DNA of 20,694 nt, from NCBI GenBank assembly GCA_005885165.1, contig VAXR01000076.1, positions 1 to 20,694 of the forward strand. The letters run 5' to 3'. Position numbers and translations under genes: made by a program. Within the stretch, counting starts at the first letter, position 1; each line of letters begins with the position of its first letter. Below the pieces are notes generated by a model. The model had not been told where the DNA came from and ran no database searches. It worked only from the letters and a program-made list of their open reading frames with translations. This DNA is from Actinomycetota bacterium. Its GTDB lineage: Bacteria > Actinomycetota > Thermoleophilia > Solirubrobacterales > Thermoleophilaceae. Below, in pieces: positions 7,243 to 14,647 of the stretch.

Positions 7243-7356
7243 GTGAAGGTCCGAGCGTCGGTCAAGCCAATGTGTGAGAAGTGCAAGGTCATCCGCCGGC
7301 GCGGTGCCGTGCTCGTGATCTGCCAGAACCCGCGTCACAAGCAGAGGCAGGGCTAG
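7243..7356 (+). CDS. rpmJ: 50S ribosomal protein L36 (bL36)
   Basis: This 37-residue protein starts with GTG at 7243, with a GCGGA ribosome binding region just upstream. It is a component of the large ribosomal subunit. The zinc-binding form is present: C11, C14, C27 and H32, in VKPMCEKCKVIRRRG and ICQNPRHKQRQG. Length and sequence fit the family throughout. Its stop is three bases before the rpsM start, so the two are co-transcribed. The usual upstream neighbour infA is missing. The zinc-ligand copy implies that any zinc-free paralogue used under zinc starvation would be elsewhere. Confidence 0.97.
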   Translation: MKVRASVKPMCEKCKVIRRRGAVLVICQNPRHKQRQG

Positions 7357-7359
7357 CCG

Positions 7360-7743
7360 ATGGCGCGCATAGCGGGGGTCAACATCCCGCTCAACAAGCG
7401 GGTTGAGATCGGCCTCACCTACATCTACGGGATCGGCCAGTCGCAGGCGCGACGCGTAGTGCAGCAGGCCGGGGTGGACCCGAACACGCACGTGAAGGAC
7501 CTCACCGACGACGAGGTCCGCAAGCTGCGGGACGCGATCGACTCGGGCCTCACAGTGGAGGGCGACCTGCGCCGGGATCGCTCCCAGAACGTCAAGCGCC
7601 TCCAGGAGATCGGCGCCTACCGGGGGCTGCGCCATCGCCGCGGGCTGCCCGTGCACGGCCAGCGAACCAAGACCAACGGCCGCACCCGCAAGGGTCCGCG
7701 CCGGATGCAGGTCGCGGGCAGGAAGAAGGTCACGAAGAAGTGA
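7360..7743 (+). CDS. rpsM: 30S ribosomal protein S13 (uS13)
   Basis: The protein has 127 residues from the ATG at 7360, with AGGCAGGG upstream inside the end of rpmJ. It sits in the small-subunit head and contacts the large subunit and tRNA. Diagnostic stretches are the N-terminal ARIAGVNIP, YIYGIGQSQA, and the C-terminal GLRHRRGLPVHGQRTKTNGRTRKGP, followed by a lysine-rich tail. Length is normal for actinobacteria. It is the second gene of the rpmJ-rpsM-rpsK-rpsD-rpoA-rplQ string, with 13 bases to rpsK. Confidence 0.98.
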   Translation: MARIAGVNIPLNKRVEIGLTYIYGIGQSQARRVVQQAGVDPNTHVKDLTDDEVRKLRDAIDSGLTVEGDLRRDRSQNVKRLQEIGAYRGLRHRRGLPVHGQRTKTNGRTRKGPRRMQVAGRKKVTKK

Positions 7744-7756
7744 GGAACTTCCGCTA

Positions 7757-8155
7757 GTGGCTCAGCAGAAGGGCGGCAGGGGCCGCGGGCGCCGGCGCGT
7801 GCGGAAGAACATCCCGTTCGGGCAGGCCCACATCAAGACAAGCTTCAACAACACGATCGTCGCGCTGACCGACGTCGAGGGGAACGTAATAGCCTGGGAG
7901 TCGGCGGGCGGCGCCGGCTTCAAGGGATCGCGCAAGTCCACGCCGTTCGCCGCCCAGGTCACGGCCGACTCCGCGGCCCGCAAGGGGATGGAGCAGGGTC
8001 TCGAGCGGGTCGAGGTCTACGTCAAGGGCCCGGGCTCCGGCCGCGAGACCGCCATCCGGTCGCTCCAGGCCGCCGGCCTGGAGGTAACCACGATCAGAGA
8101 CGTCACGCCGCAGGCCCACAACGGCTGCCGCCCCCGCAAGAGGAGGCGCGTCTAG
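7757..8155 (+). CDS. rpsK: 30S ribosomal protein S11 (uS11)
   Basis: The protein has 132 residues from the GTG at 7757; a GAGGAA ribosome binding site overlaps the end of rpsM. It belongs to the small-subunit platform and lines the mRNA exit path. Clear family stretches are HIKTSFNNTIVALTD, GNVIAWESAGGAGFKGSRKSTPFAAQ, VKGPGSGRETAIRSLQAAGLEV and the C-terminal HNGCRPRKRRRV. Its stop shares one base with the rpsD start (TAGTG), so translation of the two is coupled. Confidence 0.98.
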   Translation: MAQQKGGRGRGRRRVRKNIPFGQAHIKTSFNNTIVALTDVEGNVIAWESAGGAGFKGSRKSTPFAAQVTADSAARKGMEQGLERVEVYVKGPGSGRETAIRSLQAAGLEVTTIRDVTPQAHNGCRPRKRRRV

Positions 8156-8769
8156 TGGCTCGCGAACGGGGACCGCAGTGCAAGCAGTGCCGGCGCGAGG
8201 GCGTGAAGCTCTTCCTGAAGGGCGAGCGCTGCCTGACCGACAAGTGCGGCGTCGAGCGGCGCTCGTACCCGCCGGGCGAGCACGGCCGCGGCCGCTCCAG
8301 GCAGTCCGAATACCGGCTCCAGCTGCGCGAGAAGCAGAAGGCGCGCCGCTACTACGGCGTGCTGGAGCGCCAGTTCCGCAGCTACTACGAGAAGGCCAGC
8401 CGGCAGCCGGGCGTGACCGGGGAGAACCTGCTGCGACTACTTGAATCGCGCTTCGACAACGTGCTCGTGCGGCTGGGGTTCGCGGCGTCGCGACGCCAGG
8501 CGCGCCAGCTGATCCTGCACGGGCACTGGACGATCAACGGGAGGAGGGTGGACGTCCCCTCGTACAAGGTCCGGCCGGACGACGTGATCGCGATCAAGGC
8601 GGGGTCGAGCGCCTCGCAGGCGATCCGCGACGCGACAGAGCTCACCTCGGCCGTGCCGGCTTGGCTACAGGCGGATCACGACGGACTCACCGCGAAGGTC
8701 CTGCGTCATCCCGAGCGTGTGGAGATCGACACGCCGGTGCAGGAACAGCTCATCGTCGGGCCGCCGTGA
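8155..8769 (+). CDS. rpsD: 30S ribosomal protein S4 (uS4), zinc-binding form
   Basis: The protein has 204 residues from the GTG at 8155. It is a primary 16S rRNA binding and assembly protein, and in many bacteria the translational regulator of this operon. The N-terminus carries C9, C12, C26 and C31, the same spacing as the zinc site of Thermus S4. The S4 RNA-binding domain follows at about 95-160 (LLRLLESRFDNVLVRLGFAASRRQARQLILHGH). The C-terminus ends EQLIVGPP, where many S4 proteins end in IVEYYSK, so the tail is slightly divergent. It is followed by 28 bases before rpoA. Confidence 0.97.
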   Translation: MARERGPQCKQCRREGVKLFLKGERCLTDKCGVERRSYPPGEHGRGRSRQSEYRLQLREKQKARRYYGVLERQFRSYYEKASRQPGVTGENLLRLLESRFDNVLVRLGFAASRRQARQLILHGHWTINGRRVDVPSYKVRPDDVIAIKAGSSASQAIRDATELTSAVPAWLQADHDGLTAKVLRHPERVEIDTPVQEQLIVGPP

Positions 8770-8797
8770 CGGCACCCGACACGAAGGAATCCATCTC

Positions 8798-9763
8798 ATG
8801 CTCGAGTTCCAGACCCCCCAGATTTCGGCCGAGAAGGTCGAGGAGAACCGCGGAAGCTTCACAATCGAACCGCTCGATCGCGGCTTCGGCTACACCTTCG
8901 GCAACTCGCTCCGGCGCGTGCTCCTGTCATCGCTGGCGGGCGCCGCGGTCACGAGCGTCCGGATCGAAGGCGTGGCGCACGAGTTCTCGACCATCGCCGG
9001 GGTCACGGAGGACGTGACCGACATCGTCCTCAACCTCAAGGAGATCGTCTGCAAGATGCACTCCGAGGCGACCGAGATCGAGGTGCCGCTCGTCGCGACC
9101 GGACCGGGAGAGGTCACGGCCGCCGACATCGACCTCCCCTCGGGCGTCGAGCTCCTCAACCCGGATGCCCACATCGCCACTCTCGAGAAGCGGACGAAGC
9201 TCGAGATGTACCTCACGATCGGCCGCGGCCGCGGATACGCGCCGGCGGAGGAGAACAAGACGCCCGACCAGCCGATCGGCGTGATCCCGATCGACTCGAT
9301 CTTCTCCCCGGTGAAACGGGTGGCGTACAGCGTGGAGGCGGCGCGCGTCGGGCAGCGAACCGACTACGACAAGCTCACGCTCGACATCGAGACCGACGGC
9401 TCGCTCCCGCCTCAGGCCGCGCTGCGCGAGGCGGCGGAGATCCTCATCAAGTCGCTCGCGATTTTCACCGACGCCGACCGCCTCGAGGAGCTGCGGGCCG
9501 AGGGCGAGGGCTACGGCGAGCCGGCCGCGGCCGGTCCGCGCGCGGCTCGCTCCCCCGACGGGATGGACGACATCCTGATCGAGGAGCTCGAGCTCGGCGT
9601 CCGCTCCTACAACTGCCTGAAGCGAGCCGGCATCCAGACCGTCGGCGAGCTGCTCCAGAAGTCGGAGTCCGAGCTGAACGCGATCCCGAACTTCGGTCGC
9701 AAGTCGATCGAGGAGGTCATCGAGACGCTGAACGCGCGCGGGCTGGAGCTCCGCGCCGGCTAG
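8798..9763 (+). CDS. rpoA: RNA polymerase alpha subunit
   Basis: The protein has 321 residues. The ATG at 8798 is preferred over in-frame upstream starts because AAGGAA sits 8 bases before it and the protein then begins in the family manner (MLEFQTPQI). The N-terminal domain (1-230) carries the dimerisation and assembly sequences FTIEPLDRGFGYTFGNSLRRVLLSSLAGAAV and ISVEFSTIAGV-like HEFSTIAGVTEDVTDI. An acidic/alanine linker (about 231-255) leads to the C-terminal domain with ELELGVRSYNCLKRAGI and NFGRKSIEEV, which contacts UP-element DNA and activators. It is the core of the alpha operon and is followed by rplQ after 15 bases. Confidence 0.98.
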   Translation: MLEFQTPQISAEKVEENRGSFTIEPLDRGFGYTFGNSLRRVLLSSLAGAAVTSVRIEGVAHEFSTIAGVTEDVTDIVLNLKEIVCKMHSEATEIEVPLVATGPGEVTAADIDLPSGVELLNPDAHIATLEKRTKLEMYLTIGRGRGYAPAEENKTPDQPIGVIPIDSIFSPVKRVAYSVEAARVGQRTDYDKLTLDIETDGSLPPQAALREAAEILIKSLAIFTDADRLEELRAEGEGYGEPAAAGPRAARSPDGMDDILIEELELGVRSYNCLKRAGIQTVGELLQKSESELNAIPNFGRKSIEEVIETLNARGLELRAG

Positions 9764-9778
9764 GGACGGCCGGGCGCG

Positions 9779-10132
9779 ATGCGGCACCAGCGCGACCGCC
9801 GCAAGCTCTCGCGGAGCGCCTCGCACCGCAAGGCGCTCTTCATGAACCTCGCGCGTGAGGTGTTCAACCACGAGCGGATCCGGACGACGGAGGCCAAGGC
9901 CAAGGCCACGGCGCCGGAGATCGAGCGGCTGATCACCCTCGCCAAGCGCGGCGACCTTCACGCCCGCCGTCAGGCGCTCGCGTCGCTCGGGCAGGACAAG
10001 TTCGTCGTGTACAAGCTGTTCGAGGAGATCGCGCCGCGGTACACCGAGCGCCAGGGCGGCTACACGCGCATCCTGAAGCTCGGTCCGCGGTCGTCGGACG
10101 CCACCGAGATGGTCTACCTCGAGCTGGTCTAG
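9779..10132 (+). CDS. rplQ: 50S ribosomal protein L17 (bL17)
   Basis: The protein has 117 residues from the ATG at 9779, with a GGGACGG region upstream. It lies near the peptide exit tunnel of the large subunit. The N-terminus has the typical MRHQRDRRKLSRSASHRKALFMNLA, followed by HERIRTTEAKAKATAPEIERLITLAKRGDLHARRQA and the C-terminal GGYTRILKLGPRSSDATEMVYLELV. Length matches the family without the long acidic tail found in some actinobacteria. It closes the classical alpha operon; here a methyltransferase, not truA, follows after 9 bases. Confidence 0.98.
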   Translation: MRHQRDRRKLSRSASHRKALFMNLAREVFNHERIRTTEAKAKATAPEIERLITLAKRGDLHARRQALASLGQDKFVVYKLFEEIAPRYTERQGGYTRILKLGPRSSDATEMVYLELV

Positions 10133-10141
10133 ACCGCGTTC

Positions 10142-10951
10142 TTGGCCACCGAAGCGGAACTCGCTGAGCTGCGCAAGCGCTCGCGCGAGGCGTGGGACCG
10201 CGCCGACTACCCGCCGCTGGGCGAGCGCCTGATGCCGGCCGCGCGGGAGCTGGTCGAGGCCTGTGCCGTGTCCGCAGGCCAGGAGGTGCTCGACGTCGGT
10301 GCGGGCACCGGCAACGTGGCCGCCGTCGCCGCTGCTGAGGGCGCGCGGGCCGTGGCCTCGGATTTCGCTCCCGAGCAGGTGGCCCGCGGCCGGGCGCGCA
10401 CCGAGGCCGAGGGGCTCGACGTGGAATGGGTCGTGGCCGGGGTGGAGGATCTGCCGTTCGAGGACGGCCGCTTCGACGCGGTCCTCTCGGTGTTCGGTGC
10501 GATGTTCGCGCCGCGGCCCGAGCGGGCGGCGTCGGAGCTCTTCCGCGTGCTGCGGCCCGGCGGCGTGGTCGGGATGGCGAACTGGGGCGACCGCGGCTTC
10601 CAGGGCGAGTTCTTCCAGGTCCTGCGCCGCTACCAGCCGCCGGTGCCAGATGGAGTTCCGCTGCCGGTCCTGTGGGGCGACGAGGCGGTGGTGCAGGAGC
10701 GGTTCGAGGGCCTTGCCGGCCGCGTCTCCGTGGAGACCCGCACGCTGCCATGGCGGTTCGGCTCGTTCGAGGAGATGGGCGAGCTCTTCCAGCGATCGGG
10801 GCCGCGGCCGCCGGAGCCGCCGCCCGAAGAGCAGGTCCAGGCGCTCATCGACGAGGTGCGGAGCATCGTGGAGCGCCACAACCAGGCGACCGACGGCTCG
10901 GTCCGGATCGACGCCGAGTACTCGCTGGTCGTGGCGCGCAAGCGCGGTTGA
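10142..10951 (+). CDS. Class I SAM-dependent methyltransferase
   Basis: The protein has 269 residues. It probably starts with TTG at 10142, since the N-terminal helix AELRKRSREAWDRADYPPLGERLMPAARELVEACAV is typical of this ubiE-like family; the ATG at about 10231 would cut it off. No Shine-Dalgarno sequence is visible. The SAM-binding motif I is VLDVGAGTGNVAAVAA (about 51-66), followed by an acidic motif II strand end (ASDFAPEQV), the DLPFEDGRFDAVLSVFGAMFA segment, and a FRVLRPGGVVGMANW post-motif. The substrate is unknown. It sits between rplQ and truA and shares a TTGA overlap with truA, so it is co-transcribed with translation genes; an rRNA, tRNA or small-molecule substrate cannot be distinguished. 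Confidence 0.88.
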   Translation: MATEAELAELRKRSREAWDRADYPPLGERLMPAARELVEACAVSAGQEVLDVGAGTGNVAAVAAAEGARAVASDFAPEQVARGRARTEAEGLDVEWVVAGVEDLPFEDGRFDAVLSVFGAMFAPRPERAASELFRVLRPGGVVGMANWGDRGFQGEFFQVLRRYQPPVPDGVPLPVLWGDEAVVQERFEGLAGRVSVETRTLPWRFGSFEEMGELFQRSGPRPPEPPPEEQVQALIDEVRSIVERHNQATDGSVRIDAEYSLVVARKRG

Positions 10952-11667
10952 CGGCCAGCCTCGTCCTCGAGTACGACGGTGCGGGCTTCGCCGGCTGGGC
11001 GCGCCAGCCGGGCCTTCGCAGCGTCCAAGGTGAGGTCGAATCGGCGCTCGAGCGGATCCGGGGCGAGCCGACTGCTGTGACCGCGGCGGGCCGCACCGAC
11101 GCCGGCGTCCACGCGCGCGGCCAGGTGGCGAGCCACGAGGGCGACCCTGCGCCAGCGAGTGCGCTGAACGGCGTGCTTCCGGCCGACATCCGCGTGCTCG
11201 CTAGCGATCCGGCACCCGACGGCTTCGACGCCCGTGCGGACGCTCGCTCGCGCGTCTATCGCTACCGGTTGCACACCCGGTCCGTGGCGAGCCCCTTCGA
11301 GCGCGGCCGTTCGCTCCACTGGCCGCACCCGATCGACCTTGACGCGCTGGACACCTGCGCTGCGCTGGTCCGCGGCACCCACGACTTCACCGCCTTCACG
11401 CCCACGCAGACCGAGCACGTCCGCTTCGAGCGGGACATCGTTCGCTCGGAATGGCTGCCCGGGGGCGACGACGCGCTCGAGTACTGGATCGAGGCCGACA
11501 CGTTCATGCGCCGCATGGTCCGGATCCTGGTCGGCACGATGCTCCCGGTCACGCGCGGCCGGCTGACCGTCGCCGAGTTCGGCACGCTGCTGGAGGGCCG
11601 GCCCCGGACCGACGCGGCGGAGACGGCGCCCCCGCACGGGCTGTACCTGGAGGCGGTCCGCTACTGA
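10948..11667 (+). CDS. truA: tRNA pseudouridine(38-40) synthase
   Basis: The protein has 239 residues from a TTG at 10948 within the TTGA overlap with the methyltransferase stop; the next residues, TASLVLEYDGAGFAGWARQPGLRSVQGEVE, are the expected TruA N-terminus. It converts uridines 38-40 of the tRNA anticodon arm to pseudouridine in the cytosol. The catalytic aspartate is D51 in AAGRTDAGVHARGQV. Other family stretches are SRVYRYRLHT, HDFTAFTPTQ, DTFMRRMVRILVGTML and the C-terminal APPHGLYLEAVRY. Length is normal. It usually follows rplQ directly; one gene is inserted here. Confidence 0.96.
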   Translation: MTASLVLEYDGAGFAGWARQPGLRSVQGEVESALERIRGEPTAVTAAGRTDAGVHARGQVASHEGDPAPASALNGVLPADIRVLASDPAPDGFDARADARSRVYRYRLHTRSVASPFERGRSLHWPHPIDLDALDTCAALVRGTHDFTAFTPTQTEHVRFERDIVRSEWLPGGDDALEYWIEADTFMRRMVRILVGTMLPVTRGRLTVAEFGTLLEGRPRTDAAETAPPHGLYLEAVRY

Positions 11668-11698
11668 GCTGCGGGGGCGAAGGCGGTGCTCCCGACAC

Positions 11699-11704
11699 TA
11701 TCCT
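11699..11704 (+). promoter_or_regulatory. Candidate -10 element for surE
   Basis: TATCCT lies 12 bases before the surE ATG. The bases between (about 11705-11716) contain no Shine-Dalgarno sequence, so the predicted transcript would have a leader of only about 6 bases. No -35 element stands out. Confidence 0.4.
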
Positions 11705-11716
11705 CGACAGAGCCCC

Positions 11717-12532
11717 ATGAAGGTCCTGCTGACGAACGACGACGGCATCCAAGCGCAGGGCCTGAATGCCGCGAGACGGGCGCTGCTCGAGGTTCCGGGG
11801 ATCGACCTGACGGTGATCGCTCCCGACTCGAACCGCAGCGCCACCGCGCGCAGCATCACAACGCGCGATCCGCTCTGGGTCGAGGAGATCGAGTTCGAGG
11901 ACGGCAGCGTCGGCTACGCGACCGACGGAACGCCGGTGGACTGCGTGCGCTTCGCGGTGCTCGGGCTGACCGAGTCGCAGCCGGAGCTGATCGTCTCGGG
12001 CATCAACCACGGCACGAACCTCGGCGACGACATCACGTACTCGGGGACGGTCGCCGCCGCGCTCGAGGGCGTCGTCCTCGGGATACCGGCGATTGCCGTC
12101 TCGCAGCAGTCGACCGGCGGCGAGATGGACTTCAGCTCGGGGCTCAGCTTCGACTTCCAGTACGCCGCCGCGTTCACCGCGCGCCTAGTCGAGGAGCTCG
12201 AGCAGGTGCCGATGCCCGATGCCACCCTGCTCAACATCAACGTGCCCCACAGCCGGCCCACGGGCGCGCGAGCGTGCCGGCTTGGCAAGCGCATCTACCG
12301 CGACCGGCTGGAGCTGACCGAGGAGGAGGACTCGGGGCGCCGCCGCTACCGGATCTATGGCCAGAAGCCGGGCTTCCACGAGGAGGAGGGAACCGACTTC
12401 GAGGCGCTTGGCGACGGGCTGATCGCCGTCACGCCGCTGCACTTCGACCTCACCGACGCGGCCGGCGTCGAGGCGCTCGCGGAGTTCGACCTCGACCGGC
12501 TTCTGCGGCCGGCGGCGCAAGAGGTTGAGTAG
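11717..12532 (+). CDS. surE: 5'/3'-nucleotidase SurE
   Basis: The protein has 271 residues from the ATG at 11717. SurE is a metal-dependent cytosolic phosphatase acting on nucleoside monophosphates and short polyphosphates, linked to stationary-phase survival. The N-terminus MKVLLTNDDGI carries the D8/D9 metal ligands. NRSATARSIT (the conserved serine ligand region) and SGINHGTNLGDDITYSGTVAAALEG with the conserved asparagine follow. The C-terminal part ends in TPLHFDLTD, as in the family. It is separated from truA by a 49-base spacer with its own candidate promoter and from ligA by 55 bases, so it is probably a single transcription unit or weakly joined to ligA. Confidence 0.96.
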   Translation: MKVLLTNDDGIQAQGLNAARRALLEVPGIDLTVIAPDSNRSATARSITTRDPLWVEEIEFEDGSVGYATDGTPVDCVRFAVLGLTESQPELIVSGINHGTNLGDDITYSGTVAAALEGVVLGIPAIAVSQQSTGGEMDFSSGLSFDFQYAAAFTARLVEELEQVPMPDATLLNINVPHSRPTGARACRLGKRIYRDRLELTEEEDSGRRRYRIYGQKPGFHEEEGTDFEALGDGLIAVTPLHFDLTDAAGVEALAEFDLDRLLRPAAQEVE

Positions 12533-12556
12533 GCGCCACCTGACGGTCCCTGGTGC

Positions 12557-12587
12557 GTGAACGTCCCTTTCACACAGCTATAGCTAG
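12557..12587 (+). promoter_or_regulatory. Candidate ligA promoter with a perfect 10-base palindrome
   Basis: AGCTATAGCT at 12576-12585 is a perfect palindrome and contains the -10-like TATAGC (12579-12584). A -35-like GTGAAC lies at 12557-12562, 16 bases upstream. Flanking arms TTTCAC (12568-12573) and GTGAAA (12588-12593) extend the symmetry and bracket the palindrome; the right arm is the start codon region of ligA. An operator for an unknown regulator is possible. It does not match an actinobacterial LexA box. Confidence 0.45.
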
Positions 12588-14636
12588 GTGAAAAGGACGC
12601 TCGCATCTGTAGAGAAGCGCGCCGCCGAGCTGCGGCGGGTCATCGAGCACCACAACCACCGCTACTACGTCCTCGACGACCCCGAGGTCTCGGACGCCGA
12701 CTACGACGCGCTGCTGAACGAGCTGCGCGACCTCGAGGAGCAGCATCCCGAGCTCCGTACACCGGACTCGCCCACGCAGCGAGTGGGAGCCAAGCCGCTC
12801 GACAAGTTCGAGCCGGTCCGCCACCTGCGGCCGATGTACTCGCTCGCCAACGCGCGCAACGAGGAGGAGCTGCGCGCCTGGGACGCGCGGGTGCGGAAGC
12901 TCGCTGCGGACCGCGGGACCCCGCTCGAGCAGGTCGAGTACGTGTCGGAACCGAAGATCGACGGCCTGGCGATCTCGCTCGTCTACGAGAACGGGATCCT
13001 TACCCGCGGGGCCACCCGCGGCGACGGCGAGGTCGGGGAGGGCGTGACCCAGAACCTGCGCACGATCAAGGCGATCCCGCTCCGGGTCGAGGACGCGCCG
13101 GCGCTCGTCGAGGTGCGCGGCGAGGTCTACCTCCCGCGATCGGCCTTCGCCGCCCTCAACGAGCAGCGCGCGGAGGCCGGCGAGCCGACGTTCGCCAACC
13201 CCCGCAACGCGGCCGCGGGCGCGATTCGCCAGCTCGACGCCGCGATCACCGCCTCCCGGCCGCTTTCGATGTGGTGCTACGGCCTGGGAGCGATGGAGGG
13301 GATCGACCTCGACACGCACGCGGCGGAGCTCGAATGGCTCTCGCAGGCCGGGTTCAAGGTCACGCCCGACTGGAAGGTCCACACCGACCTCGAGGCGCTG
13401 GTGCGCGAGTGCCGGCGGTGGGAGGAGGAGCGCGAGGGACTCGACTACGAGATCGACGGAGTGGTGGTCAAGGTGAACGACCTCGACGTGCAGCGCGGCC
13501 TGGGCGTTGTGGGCCGCGAGCCGCGCGGCGCGATCGCGTGGAAGTTCGCGCCGATGACGGCCACCACGACGCTCCGCTCGGTGATGTGGAACGTCGGCCG
13601 GACGGGGCACATGGTGCCGTTCGCGAACCTCGAGCCGGTCCAGGTCTCGGGCGTGACCGTCAAGCTCGCCACCCTCCACAACGAGGAGGACCTGCGGCGG
13701 AAGGACGTCCGCGACGGCGATGAGGTGATCGTGATGCGCGCCGGCGATGTGATCCCGCAGGTCGTGTCGCCGACACCGAAGGCGCAGCGCAACCGCAAGC
13801 GCTCGCCCCCTCCCAAGCCGCCCGACCGCTGCCCCGCCTGCGGCACGCCGACGATCAAGCCGGAGGAGGGCGTCTGGACGATCTGCCCGAACCGCGCGTC
13901 GTGTCCCGGCCAGATCTTCCAGGCGGTGAAGCACTTCGTGAGCAAGGGCGCCATGGACATCGACGGCCTCGGCGAAAAGCAGGCGTACCGGTTCCTGTCG
14001 GAGGGCCTGATCAAGGACGTCTCCGACATCTACTCCCTGACGGAGGAACAGCTGACCGAGCTCGAGGGGTTCGGCGAGATCTCGGCGAGCAACCTGCTCC
14101 AGTCGATCGAGCGCTCGAAGGAGGTGCCGTTCTTCCGCGTCCTCTACGCGCTCGGGATCCCCGGCATCGGCTACGTGAACGCCCGGGCGCTGGCCCAGCA
14201 GTTCGGCTCGATCGACGCTCTCATGGCGGCCTCCCCGGAGGAGATCGAGGAGACGCCCGGCATCGGCCCCGTCCTGGCGCGCACGATCGCGGAGACGCTG
14301 TCGGAGGACACGACGCGCGAGCTGATCGAGCGGCTACGCGGGCACGGGCTCAAGATGGCGTCCGAGGGCCCGCCGCCCGGCGCCGACGGCAAGCTCTCCG
14401 GCCTGACGTTCGTGCTCACCGGGACGCTGCCCGATCTCTCGAGGGAGCGCGCGAGCGAGATGATCGAGGCCGCGGGCGGGAAGGTGACGAACTCGGTCTC
14501 GCGCAAGACCGACTACGTGGTGGCCGGCTCGGAGCCCGGCTCGAAGCTGGCGAAGGCCGAGGAGCTCGGCGTCGCGGTGATCGACAAGGACCGGCTGCTC
14601 GACCTGCTCGAGAACGGGCGCCCGCCGGAGTCCTAG
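12588..14636 (+). CDS. ligA: NAD-dependent DNA ligase
   Basis: The protein has 682 residues from the GTG at 12588, with no Shine-Dalgarno sequence; a -10-like element ends only 3 bases upstream, so the transcript may be leaderless or nearly so. It seals nicks in duplex DNA using NAD in replication and repair. Domains in order: Ia (HNHRYYVLDDPEVSDADYDALLNEL), adenylation domain with nucleophile K123 in EPKIDGLAISL, OB-fold, zinc finger C415/C418/C433/C439 with the same spacing as the E. coli enzyme, helix-hairpin-helix repeats (about 455-590) and a C-terminal BRCT domain (about 600-675, LSGLTFVLTGTL). It is complete and normal in length. It converges with the carboxypeptidase gene, leaving 6 bases between the stops. 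Confidence 0.97.
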   Translation: MKRTLASVEKRAAELRRVIEHHNHRYYVLDDPEVSDADYDALLNELRDLEEQHPELRTPDSPTQRVGAKPLDKFEPVRHLRPMYSLANARNEEELRAWDARVRKLAADRGTPLEQVEYVSEPKIDGLAISLVYENGILTRGATRGDGEVGEGVTQNLRTIKAIPLRVEDAPALVEVRGEVYLPRSAFAALNEQRAEAGEPTFANPRNAAAGAIRQLDAAITASRPLSMWCYGLGAMEGIDLDTHAAELEWLSQAGFKVTPDWKVHTDLEALVRECRRWEEEREGLDYEIDGVVVKVNDLDVQRGLGVVGREPRGAIAWKFAPMTATTTLRSVMWNVGRTGHMVPFANLEPVQVSGVTVKLATLHNEEDLRRKDVRDGDEVIVMRAGDVIPQVVSPTPKAQRNRKRSPPPKPPDRCPACGTPTIKPEEGVWTICPNRASCPGQIFQAVKHFVSKGAMDIDGLGEKQAYRFLSEGLIKDVSDIYSLTEEQLTELEGFGEISASNLLQSIERSKEVPFFRVLYALGIPGIGYVNARALAQQFGSIDALMAASPEEIEETPGIGPVLARTIAETLSEDTTRELIERLRGHGLKMASEGPPPGADGKLSGLTFVLTGTLPDLSRERASEMIEAAGGKVTNSVSRKTDYVVAGSEPGSKLAKAEELGVAVIDKDRLLDLLENGRPPES

Positions 14637-14647
14637 TACGTCCTAGT
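14631..14647. repeat. Short direct repeat over the convergent ligA and carboxypeptidase stops
   Basis: TCCTAGT occurs at 14631-14637 and again at 14641-14647, three bases apart. The first copy holds the ligA stop (14634-14636) and the second holds the complement of the carboxypeptidase stop (14643-14645). No terminator hairpin is visible in the 6-base gap, so transcripts from both sides must overlap. It may be chance. Confidence 0.5.

Noticed and set aside
8927..10879. 650-codon open frame on the minus strand across rpoA, rplQ and the methyltransferase
   Set aside because: It is antisense to three well-supported genes, is arginine/leucine-rich without a recognisable domain, and long antisense frames are expected at this GC content.
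12533..12556. Terminator hairpin after surE
   Set aside because: CCACC/GGTG can pair only weakly and no T-run follows.
12557..12575. LexA (SOS) box before ligA
   Set aside because: GAAC is present but the required GTTC partner at the right spacing is not.
12570..13934. 454-codon open frame on the minus strand inside ligA
   Set aside because: It mirrors the codon pattern of ligA, which is intact and has all its motifs; no family motif is seen in the antisense product.
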